This document shows, piece after piece, positions 44,826 through 54,391 of a DNA stretch of 64,000 nucleotides (within the stretch, counting starts at the first letter, position 1; each line of letters opens with the position of its first letter). Made by a program: the position numbers and the translations under genes. Source of the DNA: Bacillota bacterium (GTDB lineage: Bacteria > Bacillota > Clostridia > Lachnospirales > Lachnospiraceae); the NCBI GenBank assembly GCA_023416695.1, contig JAEZGY010000058.1, positions 1 to 64,000 on the forward strand, written 5' to 3'. The notes beneath the pieces were generated by a model that was not told where the DNA came from, ran no database searches, and saw only the letters and a program-made list of their open reading frames with translations.

Positions 44826-45326
44826 ATGAATCAGTCTAAGGAAACACAGCTATTTATGGAAAAGTTGTTTCGTTTTAATAAGCTAGTGCATCATGAGGTT
44901 GTAGATGTAACAGAATGTCCCCGAAGTGAATATAAAATGCTTGGAGTTATTCATAAAGAATTAGAGAAGCAAAAGAGTGAGCAGAGTGATCTGCCTGGGG
45001 TTCCTATTTCTAATTTAAGTAAAGTATTACTACATTCGAAACCTGCTACCTCTCGAATCCTTAATACACTAGAGGAAAAGAACTGTATTGTTCGTATTCC
45101 TTCCAAAATGGATCGAAGAACTGTATATGTTAATTTAACGGAAACAGGAAAGAATATACATGCTAAGATGGTAGAACAGACAAATCACTACACAAATCAA
45201 ATTTTACTACAGCTAGGACCAAAGGATACGAAGGAACTATTACGGTTGATGGATCGACTGTATGATATTGTAGCAGATATAGCTTTGAATAATGATGATA
45301 AGGAAAAGCGAAACCAAAACGACTAG
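44826..45326 (+). CDS. MarR-family transcriptional regulator
   Basis: 166 residues with the winged helix-turn-helix of MarR: ISNLSKVLLHSKPATSRILN (recognition helix) and the wing RIPSKMDRRTVYVNLTETGK. Flanking helices form the dimer. Downstream lie two ABC half-exporters, the usual target of such a regulator, and tandem palindromes fit its operator. GGAGGAGAGG precedes the ATG. The inducer is presumably a transported drug or toxin. Confidence 0.92.
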   Translation: MNQSKETQLFMEKLFRFNKLVHHEVVDVTECPRSEYKMLGVIHKELEKQKSEQSDLPGVPISNLSKVLLHSKPATSRILNTLEEKNCIVRIPSKMDRRTVYVNLTETGKNIHAKMVEQTNHYTNQILLQLGPKDTKELLRLMDRLYDIVADIALNNDDKEKRNQND

Positions 45327-45352
45327 ATTGGTAAGACAGTTAGGAGGAAAAC

Positions 45353-47599
45353 ATGGCTAAATATTTTAAACATTTAAGACCATTTAATTTAGCAATCATG
45401 GGCATAATTGTTCTGTTGGTGATTCAAGCATGGTGTGAATTATCACTACCAACTTATACCTCAGATATTATCAATGTTGGTATTGCCCAAAAGGGAATCA
45501 CAGAAATTGCTCCCGAAGAAATATTAACATCGGATATGGATCAAATTCTATTATTTCTTGATAAACAGGATCAAGACTATGTATTAAGTAACTATGATAA
45601 GAATGATTCCCGTTATATACGTAAGGATAAGGTAGATGTAGATAAGCTTGGACAGGTAATGAGAAAGCCAATGGCGGCAATCTACTTTTATACAGCAGAG
45701 CAAAAAGATGCCAATGGTAAAACCTTTACCATAGCTGACCAAGCAAAAACATATATGTTATCCCAGATGCCAGAAGAAAGCCAAGTAAAGGTGAAGAATC
45801 AAGACTTCTTTCAGATTTTAGCGATGCTTCCACAAGAGACACGTTTAGAGGCTACTACAAAGGTGTTAGATACCATCTCAAAGTTAGAGGATAACATAGA
45901 TAGTATGGCTATTAACTATGAAACAGCAGTGTATGAGAGAGCTGGTGTTGATGTTAATAGTATGCAGATGAGTTATTTGATTATTGCAGCACTCAAAATG
46001 TTAGGAGTAGCATTACTTGCTATGGCCATTGCAATGATAGTTACCTTAGGGGCATCTAGAGTAGGTGCAGGATTAAGCTATAATCTTCGTGGGCAAATGT
46101 TTACTAAGGTAGTTAGTCTTTCTAATGAGGAAACGGACCGTTTTTCCACGGCTTCTTTAATCACACGTTGCACCAATGATATCCAGCAGGTACAGATGTT
46201 GACGGTTCTTTTACTAAGAATGGTACTCTATGCTCCAATTCTTGGTGCTGGTGGTGTTATTCGTGTATTAAATACCAATACTACCATGTCTTGGATTATT
46301 TTGCTGGCAGTGGGTATCGTGTTAGGAATAGTAGGGGTGTTATTCCTTGTAGCAATGCCTAAGTTTAATATCATGCAAAAGCTTGTTGACCGATTGAATT
46401 TGGTGACTAGAGAAGTTCTTACTGGTCTTCCTGTTATACGTGCTTTCTCAACTGAGAGACACGAGGAAGAACGTTTTGATGGTGCCAATAAAGATTTGAC
46501 TAAAAACACGTTATTTACTAGTAGAGTTATGACCTTTATGATGCCACTGATGTCTTTAGTTATGTATATGGTAAGCTTACTGATCACTTGGTTTGGTGCC
46601 AAAGGTGTAGACTCAGGAGTGATAAAAACAGGTGATATCTTTGCATTTATGCAATACGCTATTATGATAGTTATGTCCTTCTTAATGCTTACAATGATAT
46701 CAATTATTTTACCTAGAGCCATTGTTGCCATTAAGAGAATTGATGAAGTATTGACTGTAAAGAATGTAATTGCGGACACAAAAGAGCCAAAGAAACTAGA
46801 GCAACCAAAAGGACTTCTTAAATTCAATCATGTGAACTTTACTTATCCAAATGCGGATGAGGAAGCCTTATTTGATATTGATTTTACAGCAAAGCCAGGG
46901 GAGACAACGGCAATTATTGGAAGTACAGGTTGTGGTAAGTCTACATTAGTGCACTTGATACCAAGACTATATGACGTTACTACTGGTTCCATTACCATAG
47001 ATGGGTTAGATATTCGTGATATGACCCAACATGATTTAAGAGAATTAATTGGGTTTGTTCCTCAAAAAGGTGTATTGTTCTCCGGTACCATTGATAGTAA
47101 TTTACGATATGGTAATCAAGAGGCATCTGAGGAGTTAGTGGAGAAGGCAGCAAGAATTGCTCAAGCTACAGACTTTATAAAGGATAAGGAGGAAGGCTAT
47201 GAAAGTGCCATTTCTCAAGGAGGTACTAACGTTTCTGGTGGTCAAAAGCAACGATTATCCATTGCACGAGCAATTGCCAAGGAATCTAAAATCTATATTT
47301 TTGATGACAGCTTCTCGGCACTAGATTATAAAACTGATGTTGCCCTTCGCAAGGCATTAAAGCAGGAGACTGGTGATAGTACAGTGATTATTGTAGCTCA
47401 GCGTGTTAGCACCATCCTACATGCAGAGCAGATTATTGTATTAGATGATGGTAGAATTGCAGGAAAGGGAACTCATAGAGAATTATTAGAAAACTGTGAT
47501 GTGTATCGTCAAATTGCCTTATCCCAATTATCTCAAGCGGAGATTGACAAGGATTTATTAGATTCAGCACGTGGGAAGGAGGCCAACAACCATGAGTAA
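45353..47599 (+). CDS. Heterodimeric ABC exporter, subunit 1
   Basis: 748-residue half transporter: membrane domain, then ATPase. Between TM1 (about 13-30) and TM2 (about 208-230) an insert of roughly 175 residues lies outside the cell, with runs such as DKQDQDYVLSNYDKNDSR. The ATPase has Walker A GSTGCGKST, signature NVSGGQKQR and Walker B IYIFDDSFSALD, where the catalytic Glu is replaced by Asp. That is the degenerate-site pattern of subunit 1 in BmrC/TM287-type heterodimers. The stop overlaps the next gene by eight bases. Confidence 0.93.
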   Translation: MAKYFKHLRPFNLAIMGIIVLLVIQAWCELSLPTYTSDIINVGIAQKGITEIAPEEILTSDMDQILLFLDKQDQDYVLSNYDKNDSRYIRKDKVDVDKLGQVMRKPMAAIYFYTAEQKDANGKTFTIADQAKTYMLSQMPEESQVKVKNQDFFQILAMLPQETRLEATTKVLDTISKLEDNIDSMAINYETAVYERAGVDVNSMQMSYLIIAALKMLGVALLAMAIAMIVTLGASRVGAGLSYNLRGQMFTKVVSLSNEETDRFSTASLITRCTNDIQQVQMLTVLLLRMVLYAPILGAGGVIRVLNTNTTMSWIILLAVGIVLGIVGVLFLVAMPKFNIMQKLVDRLNLVTREVLTGLPVIRAFSTERHEEERFDGANKDLTKNTLFTSRVMTFMMPLMSLVMYMVSLLITWFGAKGVDSGVIKTGDIFAFMQYAIMIVMSFLMLTMISIILPRAIVAIKRIDEVLTVKNVIADTKEPKKLEQPKGLLKFNHVNFTYPNADEEALFDIDFTAKPGETTAIIGSTGCGKSTLVHLIPRLYDVTTGSITIDGLDIRDMTQHDLRELIGFVPQKGVLFSGTIDSNLRYGNQEASEELVEKAARIAQATDFIKDKEEGYESAISQGGTNVSGGQKQRLSIARAIAKESKIYIFDDSFSALDYKTDVALRKALKQETGDSTVIIVAQRVSTILHAEQIIVLDDGRIAGKGTHRELLENCDVYRQIALSQLSQAEIDKDLLDSARGKEANNHE

Positions 47600-49445
47600 T
47601 CAGCAAAGAGAATTTAAACCTAAAAAACGTGGAATGGGACACGGACCAATGGGTGGAATGGCTCCTGGAGAAAAAGCCAAAGACGCCAAAGGCACATTTA
47701 AAAAGCTGATGCAGTATATCGGTGTTTACAAAATCGGCTTTATCGTTGTTTTTCTATTTGCTATCGGAAGCACGGTATTTACCGTAATTGGGCCAAAGAT
47801 TTTAGGTGAAGCTACTACCGAGATCTTTAAAGGTTTTATGCGAAAATTAGGTGGTGGTAGTGGCATCGATTTCGGCTATATTGGCCAAATTATAGCATTT
47901 TTAATAGGCTTATATGTAGCTAGTGCAATTTTCTCCTTTATTCAGGGTTGGATTGTAACTGGTGTTACCCAAAAGATTACGTATCGCATGAGAAGAGAGA
48001 TGTCTGAGAAGATATGCCGTCTTCCAATGAGATATTTTGACAAAATGACTCATGGGGAAGTATTGTCCCGCTTTACCAATGATGTAGATACCTTAGGCAC
48101 AAGCTTAAACCAGTCACTGACTCAAATTGTAACGTCCATCTGTGCCTTGATTGGTATCGCAATTATGATGCTTACCATTTCTCCATTACTAACACTAATC
48201 ACCGTGGTGATTCTTCCAGTCTCTGTTTTATTAATGGGAATCATCATGAAAAAATCTCAGAAGCACTTCGTTGCACAACAAGCCAATCTTGGTCACGTAA
48301 ATGGTCAGGTGGAAGAGATTTTTGGTGGACACAATGTAGTAAAGCTCTTTAATGGGGAAGAAAAGGCTCTTGAAGACTTTAACAAGGTGAATAAGGATTT
48401 ATATGAATCTGCTTGGAAGTCACAGTTCTTATCTGGAACCATGATGCCAATTATGAGTTTTGTTGGTAATCTTGGATATGTAGCAGTAGCGGTAATTGGT
48501 GCCTTTCTTATGATTAGAGGAAGAATACAGCTTGGTGATATACAGGCATTTATCCAATATGTAAAGAACTTTACCCAACCAATTAGCCAGATTGCTCAAG
48601 TAAGTAATATGTTCCAATCTACTATGGCAGCAGCAGAGCGTGTCTTCGAGTTCCTTGAGGAAGAGGAAGAGGACGTAACTGTTGAGAATCCTGTTAGTAT
48701 TAAAGGTTTAGAAGGAAACGTTAGATTTAACCATGTAAAATTCGGTTATGATCCTGAAAAAACCATTATTAACGATTTTAGCTGCGATGTAAAACAGGGA
48801 CAGAAGGTGGCCATTGTAGGACCAACAGGTGCTGGAAAGACTACTATGGTAAAACTTCTGATGCGCTTCTATGATGTAACGGACGGTGAAATTCTAATAG
48901 ATGGTCATAATCTGAAGGAATTTAACCGGAGTGAGTTAAGAAAAATGTTTGGTATGGTGTTACAGGATACTTGGTTATTCAAAGGAACCATTATGGAAAA
49001 TATTCGTTATGGCCGCTTAGATGCTACTGATGAAGAAGTCATAGCCGCAGCCAAAGCAGCTCATGCACATCATTTTATTAAGACACTTCCAGGCGGCTAT
49101 CAAATGGAGCTAAATGAAGAAGCAAGTAACGTTTCTCAAGGACAAAAACAGTTATTGACCATTGCTAGAGCAATTCTTGCAGATGACAAGATTTTGATTC
49201 TAGATGAGGCGACTAGCTCCGTCGATACTCGTACTGAGGAGCGTATACAAAAGGCTATGGATAATTTGATGCAAGGTCGCACAAGCTTTATCATTGCTCA
49301 TCGTCTATCTACTATCAAGAATGCGGATATTATTCTCGTAATGAACAATGGTGATATTATTGAGCAAGGAAACCATGAAGAACTTATGGCAAAGGGTGGT
49401 TTCTACGCTAACCTTTATAACTCACAATTTGAACAGACAGCATAG
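47592..49445 (+). CDS. Heterodimeric ABC exporter, subunit 2
   Basis: 617 residues from ATG 47592, which has AAGGAGG eight bases upstream; the frame opens further back inside the first gene. A basic, Gly/Met-rich leader (KKRGMGHGPMGGMAPGEK) precedes six membrane helices. The ATPase has Walker A GPTGAGKTT, a modified signature NVSQGQKQL and a normal Walker B with catalytic Glu (ILILDEATSSVD). With subunit 1 it makes one consensus and one degenerate ATP site, normal for multidrug exporters of this kind. Confidence 0.93.
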   Translation: MSNQQREFKPKKRGMGHGPMGGMAPGEKAKDAKGTFKKLMQYIGVYKIGFIVVFLFAIGSTVFTVIGPKILGEATTEIFKGFMRKLGGGSGIDFGYIGQIIAFLIGLYVASAIFSFIQGWIVTGVTQKITYRMRREMSEKICRLPMRYFDKMTHGEVLSRFTNDVDTLGTSLNQSLTQIVTSICALIGIAIMMLTISPLLTLITVVILPVSVLLMGIIMKKSQKHFVAQQANLGHVNGQVEEIFGGHNVVKLFNGEEKALEDFNKVNKDLYESAWKSQFLSGTMMPIMSFVGNLGYVAVAVIGAFLMIRGRIQLGDIQAFIQYVKNFTQPISQIAQVSNMFQSTMAAAERVFEFLEEEEEDVTVENPVSIKGLEGNVRFNHVKFGYDPEKTIINDFSCDVKQGQKVAIVGPTGAGKTTMVKLLMRFYDVTDGEILIDGHNLKEFNRSELRKMFGMVLQDTWLFKGTIMENIRYGRLDATDEEVIAAAKAAHAHHFIKTLPGGYQMELNEEASNVSQGQKQLLTIARAILADDKILILDEATSSVDTRTEERIQKAMDNLMQGRTSFIIAHRLSTIKNADIILVMNNGDIIEQGNHEELMAKGGFYANLYNSQFEQTA

Positions 49446-49450
49446 ATAAG

Positions 49451-49495
49451 AAAATCTCCTAAAGCTGGGTGTAGCCCAGACTTAGGAGATTTTAT
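49451..49495 (+). terminator. Terminator after the ABC exporter operon
   Basis: AAAATCTCCTAA pairs with TTAGGAGATTTT, with an inner stem CTGGG/CCCAG, followed by ATTTTG. Confidence 0.88.
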
Positions 49496-49558
49496 TTTGT
49501 GTAAGTTATATTCGTAAAATCACATTACTATAGTAGGCGCCTAAAGTTCTTATACTAC

Positions 49559-49586
49559 TTGCGATTCCTTTTTAATATGATACAAT
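49559..49586 (+). promoter_or_regulatory. Promoter of cysK
   Basis: TTGCGA at 49559-49564, 16-base spacer, TACAAT at 49581-49586. Confidence 0.5.
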
Positions 49587-49623
49587 AGTATTATTGATTT
49601 TGAAGCAAATAGGAGGAACAAGA

Positions 49624-50526
49624 ATGATTACAGAGAACATTCTGGATTTGATCGGGAATACCCCAATTGTAAGTTTAAAATCTACTACTGGGCTTAGTAT
49701 ATATGCAAAGGCAGAGTTTCTTAATCCTGGTGGCAGTATCAAAGACAGAGTTGCAAAGAATATGATTGAAGAAGCAGAGCGTAAAGGGGTTTTGAAGCCC
49801 GGAATGACAATTGTAGAGCCAACCAGTGGCAATACCGGTATTGGCCTTTCTCTTGTTGGAGTTCGTAAAGGGTATCATGTTATTATCGTGATGCCAGAGA
49901 ATATGAGTGAGGAACGTAAAAAGATAATTAGAGCACTAGGGGCAGAGCTTGTCTTAACCCCAAAGGAATTAAGTATTGGGGGAGCAGTAGAAGAAGCAAA
50001 TCGAATCGTTAAAAGTTCAGATACATATTTTATGCCACAGCAATTTGAGAACTTAGATAACCCAGATATTCATTATAAGACCACTGCCAGAGAGATCTAT
50101 GAGCAGTTAGGAGGCAAGGTGGATATCTTTGTATCCGGTCTTGGAAGTGGTGGTACCTTACAGGGTGTTGGTAAATACTTAAAGGAAATGAATCCGAATT
50201 TAAAGTTAGTAGCAGTAGAACCGAAGAATGTATCAGCTCTTTTAGGACATGAGCCAGGGCTTCATAGTATTCAAGGAATCGGAGATGGATTTATACCAGA
50301 AGTATTAGACACCACCTTAATTGATGAGATAGTAGAGGTTACGGATGAAGATGCCATAGCTACCACTAGAGAATTAGCAAGAGTACAAGGGCTATTGTGC
50401 GGTACTTCCTCTGGGGCTAACGTATGGGCAGCCAAGGCTGTTTCTGAGAAATATGGAAAAGATAAGGTCGTAGCGACCATACTTGCAGACCGTATGGAAC
50501 GCTATTTTAGTACAGGATTGTTATAG
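49624..50526 (+). CDS. cysK: Cysteine synthase (O-acetylserine sulfhydrylase)
   Basis: PLP enzyme making cysteine from O-acetylserine and sulfide. 300 residues. K40 in NPGGSIKDRVA binds PLP, EPTSGNTGIGL is the substrate loop and GSGGTLQGVGKYL the phosphate loop. The frame opens at TTG 49594; AGGAGGA before ATG 49624 and the family N-terminus (MITENILDLIGNTP) set the start. Terminators bracket it, so it is monocistronic. Confidence 0.95.
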   Translation: MITENILDLIGNTPIVSLKSTTGLSIYAKAEFLNPGGSIKDRVAKNMIEEAERKGVLKPGMTIVEPTSGNTGIGLSLVGVRKGYHVIIVMPENMSEERKKIIRALGAELVLTPKELSIGGAVEEANRIVKSSDTYFMPQQFENLDNPDIHYKTTAREIYEQLGGKVDIFVSGLGSGGTLQGVGKYLKEMNPNLKLVAVEPKNVSALLGHEPGLHSIQGIGDGFIPEVLDTTLIDEIVEVTDEDAIATTRELARVQGLLCGTSSGANVWAAKAVSEKYGKDKVVATILADRMERYFSTGLL

Positions 50527-50532
50527 TTTACA

Positions 50533-50575
50533 AACAAAAACTCCTATGTTAAACTAGCATAAGAGTTTTTGTTTA
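50533..50575 (+). terminator. Terminator after cysK
   Basis: AACAAAAACTC pairs with GAGTTTTTGTT, with TATG/CATA inside. Confidence 0.82.
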
Positions 50576-50638
50576 TTTAGTAGAGAAATATATGTAATTT
50601 CCTATTAAATGCGAGGAAGAGAAAAGGATGTGTAGATT

Positions 50639-51643
50639 ATGCTAGACGGAAAAAAGACCTTATTTAGTGGCATGCAGGCAACAGGAAACCTGACCCTTGG
50701 GAATTATCTAGGAGCCCTTAAGAATTGGGTTACCATAAGCGATGAATACCAATGTTTTTACAGTGTTGTAGATATGCATTCTATTACGGTACGTCAGGAT
50801 CCTGCGGAATTAAGAAAACGTGCTAGAGCCCTACTTACTTTATATATTGCAGCAGGATTAGATCCTGAAAAGAATTGTATCTATTATCAGTCTCACGTAT
50901 CTGCTCATGCAGAGTTGAGCTGGATTTTAAATTGTTTTACCTATATGGGTGAGTTAAATCGTATGACTCAGTTTAAGGATAAGTCCGCAAAACATTCAGA
51001 TAATATTAATTCCGGTTTGTATACGTATCCAGTATTAATGGCAGCCGATATTTTATTATATCAAGCAGATGTGGTTCCAGTAGGTGTAGATCAAAAGCAG
51101 CATCTAGAGCTGACAAGAGATATTGCAGAGCGTTTTAATAACCTTTATGGAGAGGTATTTACCATTCCAGAGCCTTATATTGGTAAGGTAGGTGCGAAGG
51201 TTATGAGTCTTCAGGACCCATCTAAGAAGATGAGTAAATCGGATGAGAATCCAAATGCAAGCATTTACTTAATGGATGATCCGGACACTATTATCAGAAA
51301 GTTCAAACGTGCAGTCACAGACTCTGGCAGTGAAGTACGCTATTCCGAGGACAAACCTGGAGTGAGCAATCTCATGGATATCTATGGTGCGGCTACTGGT
51401 AAGACAAAGGAAGAAATTGAGAGAGAGTTTGATGGAAAAGGCTATGGAGATTTTAAATTAGCAGTAGGGGAATCTGTTGTTGACCTTCTTCGTCCACTTC
51501 AGGAAAGACATGCTGCTTTAACAAAGGATAAAGCTTATATTGATAGTATGATTAAAGGCAATGCAGAAAAGGCAAATTACTTTGCACAGAAGACCTTACG
51601 TAAGGTGCAGAAAAAAGTAGGTTTTCCTGAAAGAATAAGATAA
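50639..51643 (+). CDS. trpS: Tryptophanyl-tRNA synthetase
   Basis: Class I synthetase charging tRNA-Trp. 334 residues, standard size. The HIGH-equivalent box is NLTLGNYLGAL and the KMSKS box DPSKKMSKSDEN. YPVLMAADILLYQADVVPVG and DQKQHLELTRDIA are the Trp-binding and dimer regions. AAAAGGATG lies 11 bases before the ATG. No T-box was seen upstream. Confidence 0.97.
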   Translation: MLDGKKTLFSGMQATGNLTLGNYLGALKNWVTISDEYQCFYSVVDMHSITVRQDPAELRKRARALLTLYIAAGLDPEKNCIYYQSHVSAHAELSWILNCFTYMGELNRMTQFKDKSAKHSDNINSGLYTYPVLMAADILLYQADVVPVGVDQKQHLELTRDIAERFNNLYGEVFTIPEPYIGKVGAKVMSLQDPSKKMSKSDENPNASIYLMDDPDTIIRKFKRAVTDSGSEVRYSEDKPGVSNLMDIYGAATGKTKEEIEREFDGKGYGDFKLAVGESVVDLLRPLQERHAALTKDKAYIDSMIKGNAEKANYFAQKTLRKVQKKVGFPERIR

Positions 51644-51652
51644 ATGGAAACT

Positions 51653-51704
51653 AAGTCATATGTTGGAAAGAGAGATTCTCTTTTGACAACATATGACTTA
51701 TTTA
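51653..51704 (+). terminator. Terminator after trpS
   Basis: AAGTCATATGTTG pairs perfectly with CAACATATGACTT, with an inner GAGAG/CTCTT stem; TATTTAT follows. Confidence 0.75.
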
Positions 51705-51765
51705 TGTAAATTAATCTAACAATATTTTTACATAAGAGCTTATCTCACAAGGAAAAGTCAAGGGA

Positions 51766-51793
51766 TTGACATATTTTTAGAGTAAAATAGATA
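51766..51793 (+). promoter_or_regulatory. Promoter of the lysozyme gene
   Basis: TTGACA at 51766-51771, 16-base spacer, TAGATA at 51788-51793. Confidence 0.5.
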
Positions 51794-51854
51794 GCAATAA
51801 GGGTTATATTAAATACTACATAATTTCATCTTACACAAAGGAGAGGACAGATTT

Positions 51855-54149
51855 ATGAAAACAAAAATGAAGACGCTACTAGGGATTATTATACTATCTA
51901 TCATAGTATTGTCTGGAGTCTTTGGAGTGTCTCGTACTACAGCTGACGCAGCTACAACAACTAAGATTAATGTAGTGGTGAAGTATCCAGCATTAGACAC
52001 AATTAAACTAAAATGGACTGCAGTAGATGGTGCTGCTGGCTATAATGTTTATGTTTCTATAGATGATGGACAGAAGTATCAGCTTGCCGCCTCTGTAAAT
52101 AATACCGCTATGGTGTTTGAACATTTGACTAGAGATAAGAACTATCGTTTTAAGATCATGGCTTACCAGTTAAAGGGTGGACTTAAAACTGAGTTTTTAA
52201 GTTCTCGTGAGGTGATTGCCAATGCTAATCGTATCGGTATAGATGTTTCGAAATGGCAAGGAAATATTGATTGGGCAAAAGTAAAGGCATCTGGAGTACA
52301 ATTCGCTATGATTAAAGCCTCTAGCTCTGATCATGTTAATGATAAATACGTTTTTTATGATGATTCCTATTTTACATATAATATAAAAGCGGCCATTGTC
52401 AATCAGATTCCTGTAGGTGTCTATCACTACAGTAAGGCCACTACCGTAGAGGAAGCAAAGCAAGATGCCAACTATCTTCTTAAAAAGATAAAAGGGTATC
52501 AGCTTACCTATCCTGTTGTGATTGACATTGAAGATGCGGTACAAAAAAAGCTTTCTAAGTCTACCAATACTGCAATGATTAATGCTTTTTGTAAAGTAAT
52601 TAAAGCAGCTGGCTATACCCCTATGGTATATAGTGGATGTTATTTTAGTAGAACGTATTTTGATAAGAATGCAATCAACTATGATTTTTGGATTGCCCAT
52701 TATTCTACGGATGGGTCTGTAGTAAATAACCATTATCACTTTAATTCAGATAAGAATCATTACCCTTATACTAGGATGTGGCAGTATTCTAGTAGACTAC
52801 GGGTAGATGGTATTACTGCAAACACAGTAGATCATAACTATGAGTTTGATTTAAAAGAATCAGTGGTTGGATTCACCCACTACGACATGAATACGAAAAC
52901 ACTTAGTTACCTAGCAAATAGTAGTGACACAATAGCAACTATAGCAGATAAAAATGCAATATCAGAAAGTACACTACTTGCAGTAAATAAAGGTATTACA
53001 ACAAGCACTCCACTTAAAGATCAAAGTTTAACGATTAGTACAGAACCTCTTGGTAAACCAATATTCAAGATAGGGAAATATCAGTTAAATTCAGTTAGGC
53101 TAATTTGGAGCCCAGTTCAAGGAGCTTATCAATACCATATTCAGCGTAGTAATAGTAAGAGTGGTGCCTACACTACAATAAAGAAAGTAAACTCTATGAC
53201 GAAGGTATATGTGGATACTTCGGCTACTTTTGGAGTGAACTATTATTACCGTATTATTGCAATTGGATTAGATGGAACTACAGTAAAGAGTCATTTTTCT
53301 GATCAAGTGGCATTTAAACTCGTAGTTCCACCAGTTACTAATGTAAAAGCAGTTAGTGTAAACTATAACACAGTTAAGCTTGCTTGGAATAAGGCAGATG
53401 GTGCAGCTGGTTATACGATTACGTATGCTACTAGCAAGAATGGTTCTTATAAGACTTTGGCAACCGTAACATCCAACACGTATACAAGTACGAAACTAAC
53501 TACAGGAAGAACCTATTATTTCAAGGTTTATACTATGTATAAGGATAGTAAGGGAAGATATTATTCCTCTCTAGTGTTAACTAGTGCAAAGCCTATCTTA
53601 AATAAGGTTGCTTCTTTTAAAGTAAGTGCTACTACTTATAATTCAGTAACTATGTCCTGGAAGAAGACCAGCGATGCTGGCTACTATTATGTTTATCGTT
53701 CAGTAAAAGCAAATAGTGGATATAAAAGGATTGCATCAACTACGAAAACCACATATAAGGATGCAACAGTAAAGACAGGCACTACCTATTATTATAAAGT
53801 TGTAGCGGCTCGTAAAGTATCTGGTAAGTATTACACATCCACTTACACAAGCTATGTAAAGGCAAAACCATCCATAACAAAGACAGCAGTAACAAAGATT
53901 ACTGCTGGCGCTAGAAGGATTAGTTTAACCTATCAGAAAGTGTCTGGAGCTAGTGGTTATCAGATATATCGAGCTACCACCAAAAATGGAACTTATAAGA
54001 AGATAGCTACCACAAAGAATATTACCTATACCAATAAAGGGTTAAGCCGTAACAAAGGATATTACTATAAAGTCAGAGCATATCGTATTGTAAATGGGAA
54101 AATGGTATATGGAAGTTTCAGCAACATTGTAGGTAAAAAGTCTAAATAA
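51855..54149 (+). CDS. Secreted GH25 lysozyme with FN3 repeats
   Basis: 764 residues. Signal peptide (about 1-33, ending TTADAAT). A first FN3 domain (about 38-120) is followed by the GH25 domain from IGIDVSKWQGNIDWAKVK with catalytic Asp/Glu in VVIDIED, to about 345. A LysM-like segment (TLSYLANSSDTIATIADKN) follows, then four FN3 domains to the end, each with a W-x-A/P-G-Y and YYF/YYYKV core. GH25 cuts the MurNAc-GlcNAc bond of peptidoglycan. FN3 and LysM parts would hold it at the wall. Very basic C-terminus. Confidence 0.9.
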   Translation: MKTKMKTLLGIIILSIIVLSGVFGVSRTTADAATTTKINVVVKYPALDTIKLKWTAVDGAAGYNVYVSIDDGQKYQLAASVNNTAMVFEHLTRDKNYRFKIMAYQLKGGLKTEFLSSREVIANANRIGIDVSKWQGNIDWAKVKASGVQFAMIKASSSDHVNDKYVFYDDSYFTYNIKAAIVNQIPVGVYHYSKATTVEEAKQDANYLLKKIKGYQLTYPVVIDIEDAVQKKLSKSTNTAMINAFCKVIKAAGYTPMVYSGCYFSRTYFDKNAINYDFWIAHYSTDGSVVNNHYHFNSDKNHYPYTRMWQYSSRLRVDGITANTVDHNYEFDLKESVVGFTHYDMNTKTLSYLANSSDTIATIADKNAISESTLLAVNKGITTSTPLKDQSLTISTEPLGKPIFKIGKYQLNSVRLIWSPVQGAYQYHIQRSNSKSGAYTTIKKVNSMTKVYVDTSATFGVNYYYRIIAIGLDGTTVKSHFSDQVAFKLVVPPVTNVKAVSVNYNTVKLAWNKADGAAGYTITYATSKNGSYKTLATVTSNTYTSTKLTTGRTYYFKVYTMYKDSKGRYYSSLVLTSAKPILNKVASFKVSATTYNSVTMSWKKTSDAGYYYVYRSVKANSGYKRIASTTKTTYKDATVKTGTTYYYKVVAARKVSGKYYTSTYTSYVKAKPSITKTAVTKITAGARRISLTYQKVSGASGYQIYRATTKNGTYKKIATTKNITYTNKGLSRNKGYYYKVRAYRIVNGKMVYGSFSNIVGKKSK

Positions 54150-54160
54150 ATAATTATTCT

Positions 54161-54192
54161 AAAAAACAGGCACGAATTGTGTCTGTTTTTTT
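54161..54192 (+). terminator. Terminator after the lysozyme gene
   Basis: AAAAACAGGCAC pairs with GTGTCTGTTTTT around loop GAATT, followed by more T. Confidence 0.82.
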
Positions 54193-54221
54193 AGTTTATA
54201 GGAAAGTCTACGTCTTACCTA

Positions 54222-54249
54222 TTGACATCAGTTTTTTTAGGTGTATAAT
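54222..54249 (+). promoter_or_regulatory. Promoter of the polyamine operon
   Basis: TTGACA at 54222-54227, 16-base spacer, TATAAT at 54244-54249. Confidence 0.82.
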
Positions 54250-54267
54250 GAATCTTGCTGCTTGTTT

Positions 54268-54363
54268 AGTAAAACTAAACTTTCAGTTTAGTTTTACTTG
54301 AATTTCAGGTCAGTAAAAGCATGACGAATGAAGCGTTTACTGATTAATATGTACGTCGTACAT
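54268..54363 (+). promoter_or_regulatory. Stacked operator-like dyads before the polyamine operon
   Basis: Three dyads in 96 bases: perfect 14-bp arms AGTAAAACTAAACT/AGTTTAGTTTTACT with loop TTC (54268-54298); TCAGTAAA/TTTACTGA (54310-54343); ATGTACG-T-CGTACAT (54349-54363). All lie between the -10 box and the regulator gene. The first is a good candidate for the XRE-cupin protein's operator, but all three could also form RNA hairpins. Confidence 0.7.
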
Positions 54364-54391
54364 AGGAACACAGGAAGAAGGAGAGGATAGT

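Noticed and set aside
46228..46827. 199-residue minus-strand open frame
   Set aside because: Antisense to the membrane and linker region of an ABC exporter; no start signal.
52197..52739. 180-residue minus-strand open frame
   Set aside because: Antisense to the GH25 domain; no ribosome site or family resemblance.
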